Source: Locusta migratoria (taxonomy: Eukaryota > Arthropoda > Insecta > Orthoptera > Acrididae). Taken from it: a stretch of DNA of 64,000 bases. A model generated the notes under the pieces. The model was not told the origin of the DNA and made no database searches. It saw only the letters and a program-made list of their open reading frames with translations. Shown one piece after another: positions 32,026 to 41,735 of this stretch. Position 1 is the stretch's first letter, and every line of letters starts with the position of its first letter. Location of the stretch: NCBI GenBank assembly GCA_026315105.1, contig CM048744.1:315525270-315589269 (forward strand), given 5' to 3'. Position numbers and translations under genes: made by a program.

Positions 32026-32300
32026 TAAAAAAACAATATCTTTATGTTCGAAGCACTGACCCTGTCTGTTGAGACACTTATCCGCTGTGACACAAGGCGG
32101 TGAATGACCGTCTCGTAAAATTCCCGATGTTGTGATGTGAAATAGTACAGCTGGACATCGTCGTCCGAGGTGAATCGTTTGCTCATCAGAGCCTTTTTAA
32201 GGGAAGGGAGAAAACGCTGAACTGTATGGAGAGTGGCCGAGAACCTACGATTTGAATTTCTGTAGGAGTTCCGCAACTGTATGGAACAGAGTGACACTGA
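32026..32300 (-). pseudogene. Mariner-type transposase, C-terminal relic
   Basis: The minus frame reads LPSLKKALMSKRFTSDDDVQ, then SQHREFYETVIHRLVSQR, the usual C-terminal end of mariner transposases (KGKRFTSDEDV...FYETGI..LV.RW). Catalytic residues are absent. From a different mariner lineage than the 30,262 element. Confidence 0.75.
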
Positions 32301-32907
32301 TTGTTCGTTTTGATTTGTTCGCTTGGCGGAGGGTGGTCAAAGATTACGAGTAACGTAGGGTATTCACTGTTGTCTTGTGCTGCAGGAACTGAAACAGGAC
32401 GCTGCCTTAGTCAAAGAAGAACGTCACCGTAACCTTTCCTAAAATTAAATTCAAAACCAGTCCAGATCGAAAAAGAATGTTGTTTGAAGGCAGCACAAGC
32501 GGAAGCAGTTCACGTCTGTGCGGCCTGCTGTGTCACTGCCACCGCCTGCCACCATGGTGGTATCGTTCTGAAGACGGTCGGCAATAGACCTAAACTGGTT
32601 ATGAAGTACAAGTAACATTATTCTACGATCTGAACTGTTTTCAATTATTGTGTCAAGATCGCTGTTTCTTCTCCAGTATGCTTTCTAAACTTACTTATAA
32701 CATTCCTGCACTCGTGTGGATGGCATTGACTACTTTTTTGGTGGTGATTCTGGATGCTTCCACTAGAAACTATGTCGTTTTGATTCTGGTTCGAAATGAT
32801 GACACCATGACTCATCGGAAGCCACCATTCGTGCCAGGAACGCATTTTGTTCCCGAGCATAGCTCTGGAGATGAGCAAGAAGGTGGGGCATTCGACAAGC
32901 TTTCTGT
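32301..32907. other. No gene seen; one hammerhead-like core
   Basis: At 32,568-32,598 the plus strand reads CTGAAGAC, GGTC, loop, GACC, TAAACTGG: a 4-bp stem with the GAAAC box as TAAAC. The open frames at 32,645-32,998 run into the neighbouring SINE and are not genes. Confidence 0.4.
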
Positions 32908-33100
32908 CCCGGCGGAGCGGCCGAGAGCATTGAGGCGCTACGCTAGGATGCACGAGGCCGTTCCCCGTCGGTGGTTCGAATCCCCCCTCGGGCATTAATC
33001 TTTGTGCCGTCTTTACTAGTTCATAAGTAGTTTGTACGTCTAGTGACTGATGACACCACAGTTAAGTACCATTAGATTTACACACATTTGAACATCTTTT
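32908..33100 (+). mobile_element. SINE, head type B
   Basis: cccggcggagcggccgagag, B box ggttcgaatcccccctcggg, tail cataagtagtttgtacgtct ... cacacatttgaacatc. Diverged copy; no clear duplication. Confidence 0.87.
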
Positions 33101-33102
33101 TT

Positions 33103-33500
33103 GACAAGGTTTCTTGAGTGGCTGAAGACTATGGGCACTATTAGGAACAAACTTTGCGCAAGCGTAGTCGTCCCTTCATGATGGTGTGAACATTTCCAAT
33201 GCTCAACCCGAACACGGGGACTTTGGCGTTCGCTGTCACTGGGCAGGTCGATGCCATCCGTAATGCAGCGCGGTGCTACAGACTGTGAATATTCGACTAG
33301 CGACCCTCGTCCTTCCCTGAAGCGCTTGTGGCACGCCTTGAGACTTGCAAGGGACACGCAGTGTTCGCCGTACACTTGTGACATTCGTCGATGAACCCCC
33401 GTTCGCCCTTCTCCTACCGCTGTCAAAAACGAACAACACCTCTTTGCTCTTCTTTTGACACCTCCATGAGACTGTTTGCAACACAACTGGCAGCGTGGAC
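33103..33500 (-). pseudogene. Mariner-type transposase, N-terminal relic
   Basis: The minus strand gives CCSFLTAVGEGRTGVHRRMS, QVYGEHCVSLASLKACHKRF and REGRGSLVEYSQ, then PRCITDGI: the helix-turn-helix part of a mariner-type transposase (VYGEHCVS...RFREGR). It then breaks down. The catalytic domain is missing. Confidence 0.75.
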
Positions 33501-33809
33501 GAAAGATGCCTGCTGCTGCTAACTTTCTCTAACGACGGGCTGTGAACTTCCACGATCAGGTGGCAACCACACCTCGTTACAGACGCCACGATATTACCCC
33601 CCTGTAACCGGCTTGCGCATTCCAAACTCGGGCTAGTTTCCTTTTGAACGCCCATTATAGTTAAGCAGGCGAACTGTATAGGGTGGTAACGGTGGAGGGG
33701 TGGTTGGTTGGGTGAGTGTTGCGTATTTCTTGTTGACGAGGCATTTGGCTTGGTTAAGAGAGTTGTCTCTGGAAACCGTTTATATGTTTCACTTAGCTTA
33801 CGTCACGCT
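33501..33809. other. No gene seen
   Basis: Unassigned; ggtggagggg / ggttggttggg-rich near 33,690-33,715. Confidence 0.5.
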
Positions 33810-33992
33810 GCCGGCCGCGGTGGCCGAGGGGACTGAGGCGCTCTAGTCACGGTCTGCACGGCCACTACGGTCGGGGGTTCGAGTCCCCCCTCGAGCATGG
33901 ATATTTGTGCCGTCCTTAGTGTTAGCTAGTTCATAAGTAGTTTGTAAGTTAAGGGACTGATGACCCAGTAGTTAAGTCCACAATTGAACATT
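33810..33992 (+). mobile_element. SINE, head type A
   Basis: Imperfect 11-bp duplication tacgtcacgct / tacgccgcgct (33,799-33,809 and 33,993-34,003). Full head; tail slightly shortened. Confidence 0.92.
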
Positions 33993-34101
33993 TACGCCGC
34001 GCTAAAATTAAAATTATCAGGCCGATAAGGACATCCGGTCGATGTCCGGCTCCACTTTATAGTATTGGTGCAATAGCCACCCAAGCTTACTCGTGGCACT
34101 A

Positions 34102-34675
34102 TATGGGATGAATTTATATTCGCGCACTCGGGCTTCGCAGCGCGATTTCTCATATGCTAGCAATAAAAAAGAAGTCTCTCACAAAATTTCGACCTGCGCA
34201 TATTTCCCGCAGTAAATGGACGTCGAAGACTAAGATGGGACAGTCTATTTCAGAATTACACTCCTACACCAACAAACCTGTAGGGTATGTGGGAGGTGTG
34301 ATTACAGAAACCCATGCCCGGAAACATCCAATGACGCTACACAGCGTCGAACTTGCTGGAGGGGATGTCTAGCGGCAGGAGCTGGTGCCTGTAACTTGGA
34401 CTCTACGTTGCGTCGTTAAATTCTGTTCCCGGGCATGGGGTCTCTACGGTCACATTGTTCCTCAAGACACCTCCCACATCCCCTAGACGTTTGTTGGTGT
34501 AGTAGTGTAATTCTGAAACACACTGACGTATGAGACACACACTAATCTCAATCTTCGTCGTACATTTACTGCAGGAAATATGCGCAGGACGAAATTCTGT
34601 GACAGGCACTTTATTGCTAGCATGTGAGGAATCACGTTGCTAAGCCCGAGTGCGCGAATTTAAATTCACCCTGTA
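34102..34675. mobile_element. Large fold-back element, about 570 bp
   Basis: Ends match when inverted: tgggatgaatttatattcgc on the left, and reversed right end cagggtgaatttaaattcgc. Similarity continues inward through gctagcaataaa, catatttcccgcagtaaatg, cagaattacactcctacacc, ggtatgtgggaggtgt and cccatgcccgg to a short centre near 34,380. TA dinucleotides at both ends fit a mariner/Tc-like cut. No long frame. Confidence 0.85.
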
Positions 34676-35024
34676 TAGTTCAGCTGGCCCATGACGCTAT
34701 ATGTTTAGGATAGAACTTTACTGCAGCCCTGAATTCTTTGATTCTTTCGCAACGTGTTAATAAATTAACAGCAGCACCACAACATGTGGTCTTTATGTTT
34801 CTACAGCGTCCTTAAAGGCACTGTATAATAACTGGAACTCATAAATGGGAGCGTACCTCATCAGGGCTTCATTTCACATCTGAAATTTTCTAATTTTACC
34901 GTTGTGACTCCCAAAACCAAACAGTAAATTCTAGAATCACAAAGAATCAAATTTTCATCCCTAAAATTGCTAAAAACATCTGATTACTTTACAAATAAGC
35001 TACATAGGGTTTTCAAAAAAAGGT
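34676..35024. other. AT-rich, no gene seen
   Basis: Unassigned. Confidence 0.5.
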
Positions 35025-35216
35025 ATTATTATAATCTTTGTAAGTCTATGCGACCAAACTACTGTGGTCATCAGTCCCTAGACTTAAACTATTTAAATTA
35101 ACTGACCTAATGACAACACACAGAGGCATACCCGCAGTGGTACTCGAACCTTCGACGCGAGAGGCCGTGCGATCTGCAATGTGACGAACCATACCACACG
35201 GCCATTCCCGCGCGGC
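35025..35216 (-). mobile_element. SINE, head type D
   Basis: The minus strand starts gccgcgcgggaatggccgtg, has gtcgaaggttcgagtaccac as B box and a tail with tttaagtctagggactgatg. Flanks tcaaaaaaagg and tcaaaaagaaagg may be its target duplication. Confidence 0.82.
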
Positions 35217-35664
35217 TCAAAAAGAAAGGAAACAAGTGTCGAATACTTTTAGTGATGTTACTTCTAGAAAAATAAGTCTAATAAACATAGACCTGGAAAC
35301 GCATATTTCCTGAAACAAACTCTTGTTTATAGAATGGGTTGCGTGACGTTTGTTTGCGGATGTCAAATACGTTGATTGGGCACTAAGTTCGAAAATGTTT
35401 CACAGTCTAGCAAGACGGATTCTGCGGCTATGTTGAAAACCTGTCGTCTCACTCGTTTTCACTGCACACGCCTGTTATCGAAATTCAGCTGTCATCGACT
35501 GTTTTTCCGGCCACTACATGCTCCCACTTACATACGATCTGTGACGTCGTTCCAGTAATATGTCACCTAACAAGCTTTGGTGATTCTCAAAGTAGTGTAA
35601 AACAACTTTTTAAATAATGATTGAAATGTAGGTATGACGGCATCGTTAAATGCGCGTTAAGAGT
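35217..35664. other. No gene seen
   Basis: Unassigned. Confidence 0.5.
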
Positions 35665-35862
35665 TCAAATTCAAATGTTTGTATAGCTTATGCGACTTAA
35701 CTACGGGGTTATCAGTTCCTAAACTTACAAACTACTTATCAACTAGCTTATCATAAGGACGGCACAAATATCCATGCCCGAGGGGGGATTCCAACCCCCG
35801 ACCGAAGTGGCCGTGCAGACCGTGACTGGAGCGCCTCAGACCCCTCGGCCACCGCGGCTGGC
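35665..35862 (-). mobile_element. SINE, head type A
   Basis: Complete head and tail. Flanks gttaagagt and aactaagagt (35,863-35,872) suggest an imperfect duplication. Confidence 0.9.
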
Positions 35863-35889
35863 AACTAAGAGTCTAATATATAATTTAAT

Positions 35890-36039
35890 GCCGGCCGCTG
35901 TGGCCGAGGAGACTAAGGCGCTCCAGTCACGGTCTGCACGGCCACTACGGTCGGGGGTTCGAATCTACCCTCGGGCATAGATATTTGTGCCGTTCTAGTT
36001 CGTAAGTAGTTCATAAGTAGTTTGTAAGTTTTTTTGAAC
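35890..36039 (+). mobile_element. SINE, head type A, tail cut short
   Basis: Exact 10-bp duplication ataatttaat (35,880-35,889 and 36,040-36,049). The tail jumps from tagtttgtaagtt straight to tttttgaac, leaving out the gggactgatgacc...caaac block. Only 27 bases from an opposite-strand SINE. Confidence 0.93.
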
Positions 36040-36049
36040 ATAATTTAAT

Positions 36050-36580
36050 TTCTAACACTAATTATACCCCCAATATCTTACCGTTAAAAAATGAATAATT
36101 TCATTGTGACCAATAAATTTCGGCCATGGCACAATGAAAATTTAAGCAAGTGTTTTTCTGATAGATTTTCCAGTCCTCTTTCCAATCCACTATTCAGAAT
36201 TACTGGGCTCACAAACTTAAACAAATTACAGTCAATAAGCAAAATAAATTAGGTTATAGAAAAATAATAATATTCTACACAGTTCAGAATGCGTGTTGCC
36301 TCGTTGCTTGTGTATCTGTCTTGCATTAATTGTTATTAATAAAACATTGTTTTTCCTTGTTAGTGCATTATTGTGCGCAATGTAAATGTTGCAGGTAATA
36401 TGATTACACCAATCATTGCGCCTCGATGAAACTTCTCCTTTGAGTCCTCGCTCATTACTGTACATTAGTTGAGCCTCTGGATTTTTCCAAGTGAATTAAT
36501 GTTAGTTTTTTTGATAAATTTTGATATAAAATTAATATAAATGATTTCAACACATTATCCGAATCGTGCTGTTCTCCTCT
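36050..36580. other. AT-rich, no gene seen
   Basis: Unassigned. Confidence 0.5.
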
Positions 36581-37560
36581 TCTGCGTGCTAATCTGTAAC
36601 TCTAATAGTGTCAGCGTAGTATTGTAGCGCCGCTAGAGCATTTTGGAGAAATATTTGGCAAGTGAACGGAAAAGTTGCGGTGTGAAAGAAGCAGGCAGCG
36701 AGGCGCCAGTTCAGAGCCTGTGGTTGAGGCAAGACTTGAATTCCGATACCGCAACAGCTTTGTGTATGAAGTGCGTGACTCTTGGGCCGCAGCAGACCAG
36801 AACTGCAAACACAGCAAAAGCCGCAGGTGTGTAACGAACAGGTGTGTATCGGCGTTGTTGACTTGTACGTGACTTGAAACAGGGCTTTTTGGGAAACACG
36901 GCCAAGCCGAGCGAAATATAAAGCATGTTTTCCAAAGCAGTCGTCAGTGGGAGTTGGACTTCGAGTAGAGCTCGGAGTTGGCACAGTCCGCAGCGCATCT
37001 CGGAGGACTCCAGTGCGGCAGCGAGTAGGCAACCAGTAGTTGCGGCTCGGTCGTCATCGTCAGCGGTTCGCGATTCATCTCCCGACTCCGACCGACGGAC
37101 CACTCGAGAGGTCGGCGTGACGTCATGCCGCAGTGAGGGGCTAGCCACGTCGCCAGCTACTGGTAGCCACATCCGCGCGACAAGATGGGTAAAAGTTCCT
37201 TACCGCAGGACGGCGCCAGGGTGCGAACCACTCTCCCTGGGCAAAGCAGCAGCACCGAAGGGGCCTCGTCACCGCTCATCTGACAGCGAGACATCGGCGG
37301 GCGGCTCCTGGGAATCAGCGAGTGGGCAGGCGCGGCTGCGTCTTCGACCTTCGAAGGCGACCAGCCTGACAGCCCTAGGTGGCAGCGTCGGCGTGAAGTG
37401 TTATGCCACCGAAGCACAACAGCCCACCGCCGTTCGCAGTGACATTGCAGAGGCGTGACCAGAACTAGCTTCGGCAGACTGTGACACCATGTACATCCAG
37501 AAGCAATAAAACCATTTAACTCTTGTATCTCTTGAGGCTTTCGTGGAGAACACTTGACAT
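36581..37560 (+). other. GC-rich block with open frames on both strands; LTR or first exon?
   Basis: The block runs from gcgccgctagagcattttgg to aagcaataaaaccatttaac (a polyadenylation-like aataaa at about 37,505). It holds a 177-codon plus frame (36,925-37,458, Ser/Arg/Ala-rich, starting MFSKAVVSGSW) and equally long minus frames (37,157-37,669; 36,711-37,172). Open frames on both strands mean GC bias, so none is called as a gene. aaatataaagc (about 36,914-36,924) resembles a TATA box. TATA, then GC-rich DNA, then aataaa would also suit a solo LTR, but I see no matching LTR or flanking duplication. Confidence 0.3.
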
Positions 37561-37971
37561 GTTGAGTAAACGGGTTTACTGCCGGATGTTTGTGTCGCTC
37601 TGGCACAATATTTTGACTGGGTAACTCGCTGCCTTCAGGTGCTAACTGAGACTGACTTTGGAGGATCATGTCCAGTATTTATGCTCTGAAGGAGCTGTTC
37701 GGACTCTCGCTGAACCCTCAATCCATCCCGACCACTATAATATCTAAAAGATAGGCAATGCCGTTTTTCGACAGGAAAAATGACAGTTGGACATGACGCC
37801 AAGTCCGCCTGTGTGCTTTTGCCTGTTCAGTCGTCACAACTTTCGACGCTCTCAGCTGTCGAACTACCGCACTTTGCACTCGAAATGGGTGTTGTAGGCT
37901 GTTGTAACGTCACAGCCTGGATAGCTGCATGAAACTAGTCTTTCGATTTAAGACCCCCACCACTACAACAA
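37561..37971. other. No gene seen
   Basis: Unassigned. Confidence 0.5.
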
Positions 37972-38347
37972 CATTCACAGAATATATGACATCAACTGAG
38001 AATGGGCAAAGCTGAAAATGTGTACCCAGCTGGGATTCGAACCCAGGTCTCCTTCTAGCTAGACAGTGCTCCGACCCCTAAACCACAGTGACACAGTGAT
38101 TACCGCACCTGCAAGGACTGCCTAAGCTTGCCTCCTGTCAGATACAAATTCCCAGCTTCACCCTGCCCACAGTATCTGACAGAAGGTGTGCTTAGGTAGT
38201 CCTTGCAGGTGCGGTGATCACTGTGTCCACAGTGGTGTAGGGGTCAGAGCAACTACCTAGAAAGCAGGAGATCCGGGTTCGAATTCCAGCTGGGTACACA
38301 TTTTCAGCTTTGGCCATTCGCAGTTGATGTCATATATTCTGTGAATA
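37972..38347. mobile_element. tRNA-bearing palindrome
   Basis: attcacagaatatatgacat...gctgaaaatgtgtacccagc on the left returns inverted on the right (gctgggtacacattttcagc ... atatattctgtgaat). Each arm is about 175 bases and contains a tRNA-like core: on the plus strand gtggtgtaggggtcagagca, then atccgggttcgaattccagc (38,228-38,298); on the left the same on the minus strand (about 38,027-38,098). Centre at about 38,145-38,175, bounded by gtcagatac / gtatctgac. Confidence 0.85.
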
Positions 38348-39360
38348 TGAAAGAATAACTGCAGCATCAGAAGTGACGTTCTGTTCAACAATAATAACAA
38401 CAACAACTCACTTATCAATCTATCTTCGCAACACCAACTGTGCCTGCAAACAGATTTGGGTGAGTTTGTCCTGTACTCTGTCGCCCTACCAGGTCTGTGC
38501 CGCGCCCGCCACTGTGCCCTGCAGTGGTAACGCGATCCGGCCACGCGCAGCTCTCCGCCGGCGGAAGCCCCGCGCCGGCCGGACGCAGTAGCACAGAGTA
38601 ACATATACAGAGAAGAAACCACCCCGACACCACTGTCCTACGCTCCCCTCGTAGTTCCGTAAGATGCTAGCAGGTGTCAGGCGGATCGCTAGCTTAGGGT
38701 GCCTCTCGCACGTCAGAGGGTAGCGTGGAGGGGAGACTCAGGGGCCACGAGGCCACGGCTGTGTCCGCCTTGCTGGCGTTTGAGGGGACGTGGTGGTGGG
38801 GGCAGCCGCTACCTGCCGCCTGCTCTGGGCAGTTTAAAGGGCTGCTTCTGACTGCAGCGCCATCATGGGACATCTTACGGAACTGCTGGAAAACCTCCCT
38901 CCCCGCACCCCTGAGCGTAGGACCGGGCCCTTACGGAGGTTTCCCGTCTATATATATTTGTCTGTGGCAGTAGGCTACACTGTGCTTACTGCACGCAGAC
39001 GCAGCGCTGGGAACTTGGCGACGGCCCCCGCTGCGCGCCGCCTCAAACTTCTTCCGCCGCGGCTTTCATCAGCTGCAGCCGCATCCCAAGCCCACAAGCC
39101 CTTTTCGCTCTTAGCTGGGCGTACCGCATTTAATTGCAAAACTTGTTAACTGTTTATAATTTAGATTACTCATGTTCAGCAAACTTTGTAATTAAAGTTG
39201 CTGCTTCGTTGTTTTCTTGAATTATGTGTGCCTACACGGTGCGTAATTACTTTAAACTTGGTATTACGCTCGGTCTTGAAACATGTACTTACATATACGT
39301 GTAAATGTCGTTCTAGCTTGAGTTATAATATTATTGAACGTTAATCCGTAAATATTATAA
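38348..39360. other. Unassigned; GC-rich 38,440-39,110
   Basis: GC-rich with gcgcagctctccgccggcgg and ctgcgcgccgcctcaaactt. A short plus frame starting MGHLTELLENLPPRTPERRT (38,865-39,149) has no family I know. tctatatatatttg at about 38,948 could be a TATA box. Possibly a host promoter region or a decayed LTR. Confidence 0.3.
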
Positions 39361-39840
39361 AAATCTATGTATGTATGTGTGCTATGTTTCACATCTCCTC
39401 CTAAACTAACACCGATATCAAGCAAATTTGGTACACACATTCCTTACCGCAAGGAAACAATCTCTGTGGATATGCAAACCACCTACGTCACACAGTACAC
39501 AAGACATGACGACATATACAATGAAGTAAGTGAAAAAATTCAATATCAGTGACAGTATGTCATGTCTTCTTCACTTACTTCCACGCAAGGGACCGGGTTC
39601 GATTCCCTGATGGTGGCAGGGCAGGCAGGTGTTGTCATAACCATAAACACGCCAGTCAACGACATGGTGTCAAATGAGAAGACTCGTATTAAGGCGGCCG
39701 AACTACACCAGACGGGTCTCCCGGACAAAGAAACAATACGACCGTTTCAACCAATGTAACGATTTCATCCACAGTGGTACAGAAATTTTTACCATAATGT
39801 AAAACTAGCTGAATTCTAGAATTCTAGTAAATATGTAATG
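39361..39840. other. Dispersed-repeat-like sequence, unassigned
   Basis: caagcaaatttggtacacac and tacgtcacacagtacacaag are reminiscent of a common arthropod repeat related to 40,479-40,740. A B-box-like gggttcgattccct lies at about 39,595. Family not identified. Confidence 0.3.
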
Positions 39841-40165
39841 CTAGAATGCTGAAGATTAGGTGGGTGGAGCGCATAACTAATGAGGAGGTACTGAACAGAC
39901 TTGGGGAGAAAAGGAATTTCTGGCTTACCTTGACTAAAAGGAGAGATCTATTGGTAGGACACATTCTTAGACATCCAGGAATTGTGAATTTAGCGTTGGA
40001 GGGAAGCGTGTGGGGTAAAAACTGCAGAGGAAGACCAAGAGATCGATACAGTAAGCAGATTCAGACAGATGTAGGTTGCCGTTCTTATGTGGAGTTGAAA
40101 AGGCTTGCTCAGGATAAGGTATTGTGGAGAGCCGCATCAAAACAGTCTCCGGACTGAAGACCACA
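39841..40165 (+). pseudogene. RTE-like LINE, 3'-end fragment with open frame
   Basis: A 103-codon frame (39,846-40,157) encodes the C-terminus of a non-LTR endonuclease-reverse transcriptase: RWVERITNEEVLNRLGEKRN, RRDLLVGHILRHPGIVNLAL, GRPRDRYSKQIQTDVGCRSY. Ends with a stop followed by agaccacaacaaaac, the element's 3' end. Endonuclease and RT domains are missing by 5' truncation. Best preserved of four relics of this family here. Confidence 0.85.
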
Positions 40166-40478
40166 ACAAAACTAGCTTTGTTGGTAAGAACCACCACACT
40201 GTTCAAGAGGTATGACATAATAGATTAGGAAAAATCTACCCCTTCATACGACATGTGATAGCGAGACTTTATTCATCTCCTATTTGAGAATTAGGGCTCT
40301 CTGCGGCTAGAAACAAACTTTACACATAATTTTACAGATTATTCTTCCTCGCTGATAATCCCAGAAAATTGACGAAATAAAGGAAATTTATCGTGTACTT
40401 CTTTTCCGATGTTAAAACAGCAAAGCTATGGTATTCGGGACGAGATAAAAATTTATTACTCCTAAGCTACTTATTGTG
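40166..40478. other. No gene seen
   Basis: Unassigned. Confidence 0.5.
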
Positions 40479-40740
40479 TTCGCGAGACATCCCGCGCTGT
40501 ATGCATATATACCACTGAAAGGATCTTCAAAATTACATCATACTGCGACGCATAGCTCATGAAATACGACGACATAAACTATAAGGTACCTCTAAAATCA
40601 CCCCATCACGCATTACATCTTTACTACTACCTATTCGCGACATATTTTACAGACAGTGTGAACATATACCACTGATGCACCTTCAAAATTTTATCGTAGT
40701 ACGACTTTTACTTCACGTACTACGACGTCATAAGAGATTT
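40479..40740 (+). repeat. Imperfect tandem pair, about 153-bp period
   Basis: ttcgcgagacat ... catatataccactgaaaggatcttcaaaat (40,479 on) is repeated as ttcgcgacatat ... catataccactgatgcaccttcaaaat (40,632 on), each followed by tacgacg-cataa. Family unknown. Confidence 0.6.
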
Positions 40741-41136
40741 AGAGATGTCATTTCCAAGTGAAGTACCTATTCTAATGTTCCTTATCACAGGATACCAATC
40801 CTTATGCGGTCACCAGAATTTTAGTATCCCACTTCCTTTCACACTGGTCCTTTCGGGCAATTCCCATCACTCTGCTCTTCACCATTGATAAACTGAATTT
40901 CTACCAAGTACTGTGTTCGACTTACAGTCAAATTTCTGATTTCGGAGTCTCTGGTGTCGATGTAATATAGCTGGAATCACACTGTGTCTTCGCGTCTTCT
41001 TCATATTCACCATGCAGAAACAATGCAGGCACATTGTCGAAGACACTTTCTATTCTACAGAGTCCCTCGTCTTGTTTCCCTTCTCAAGGGCAATGTCTAG
41101 ATAGCCTGATTTTACAGAACTTGAAACAGTCTTGAA
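40741..41136. other. No gene seen
   Basis: Unassigned. Confidence 0.5.
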
Positions 41137-41345
41137 ACTTCCTTGCAGATTAAAATTGTGTGCCGGAACCGGGACTCGAACCTGGGACCTTTGCCTTTCG
41201 CGGGCAAGCGCACTACCGACTGTGCTATCCCGACACGACTCACGATGCCGCCTCACAACTTTACTTCCGCCAGTACCGCGCCTCCTACTTGCTTGGTTCG
41301 CAGGAGAGCTTCTGTGAAGTTTGGAAAGTAGGAGGCGAGGTGAAA
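41137..41345 (-). mobile_element. Fragment of the 28,622-type tRNA-bearing repeat
   Basis: gaaacttccttgcagattaa, then gccggaaccgggactcgaac and cgcgggcaagcgcactaccg (tRNA-like core, minus, about 41,161-41,237), cgatgccgcctcacaacttt. From 41,290 it switches to plus-strand family sequence (cgcaggagagcttctgtgaa), so this copy too joins a minus and a plus piece. Confidence 0.75.
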
Positions 41346-41531
41346 ATTTCATTCTTAATAAGTCTTTCTCATCTCTCATTTCTACTGCCAAGTCCATAAA
41401 CTCTCAACACTTTTCCTTCCCTGTATTTAACTGCGTTCAAATCCTATGTGATTATCACATTTTCATCTGCAGTTACTTACTGATTTACCATTTCTTTATT
41501 CCAATATACAGTCTTTTCATGTTCATCCACT

Positions 41532-41735
41532 GTGCCCCGGTGGAGTGGCGGAGCGCTTTAAGGCGCCTTGCTGAGAAGCGCGCGTTTGTTCGCTGTTGGG
41601 GTTTCAAGTCCTCCTTCGGGTATGGTTGTTTGTGTTTGTCCTTAGCTTATTTAAGTTAGTGTAAGTAGTTTGTGAGTCTAGGGACTGATAACCGCTGTAG
41701 TTAAGTCTCATAGATTTACAAACATTTGAACTTTT
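41532..41735 (+). mobile_element. SINE, head type C
   Basis: gtgccccggtggagtggcgg, gctttaaggcgccttgctga, weak B box ggtttcaagtcctccttcgg, tail gtagtttgtgagtctaggga ... caaacatttgaac. Diverged from type C at 49,180. Confidence 0.83.

Noticed and set aside
32645..32998. Paired 116-codon frames on both strands
   Set aside because: They overlap each other and run into a SINE; the shared C-terminal text is SINE-derived.
36711..37669. Long minus-strand frames opposite the 177-codon plus frame
   Set aside because: Open frames on both strands of a GC-rich block are expected from low stop-codon density; no domain is recognisable.
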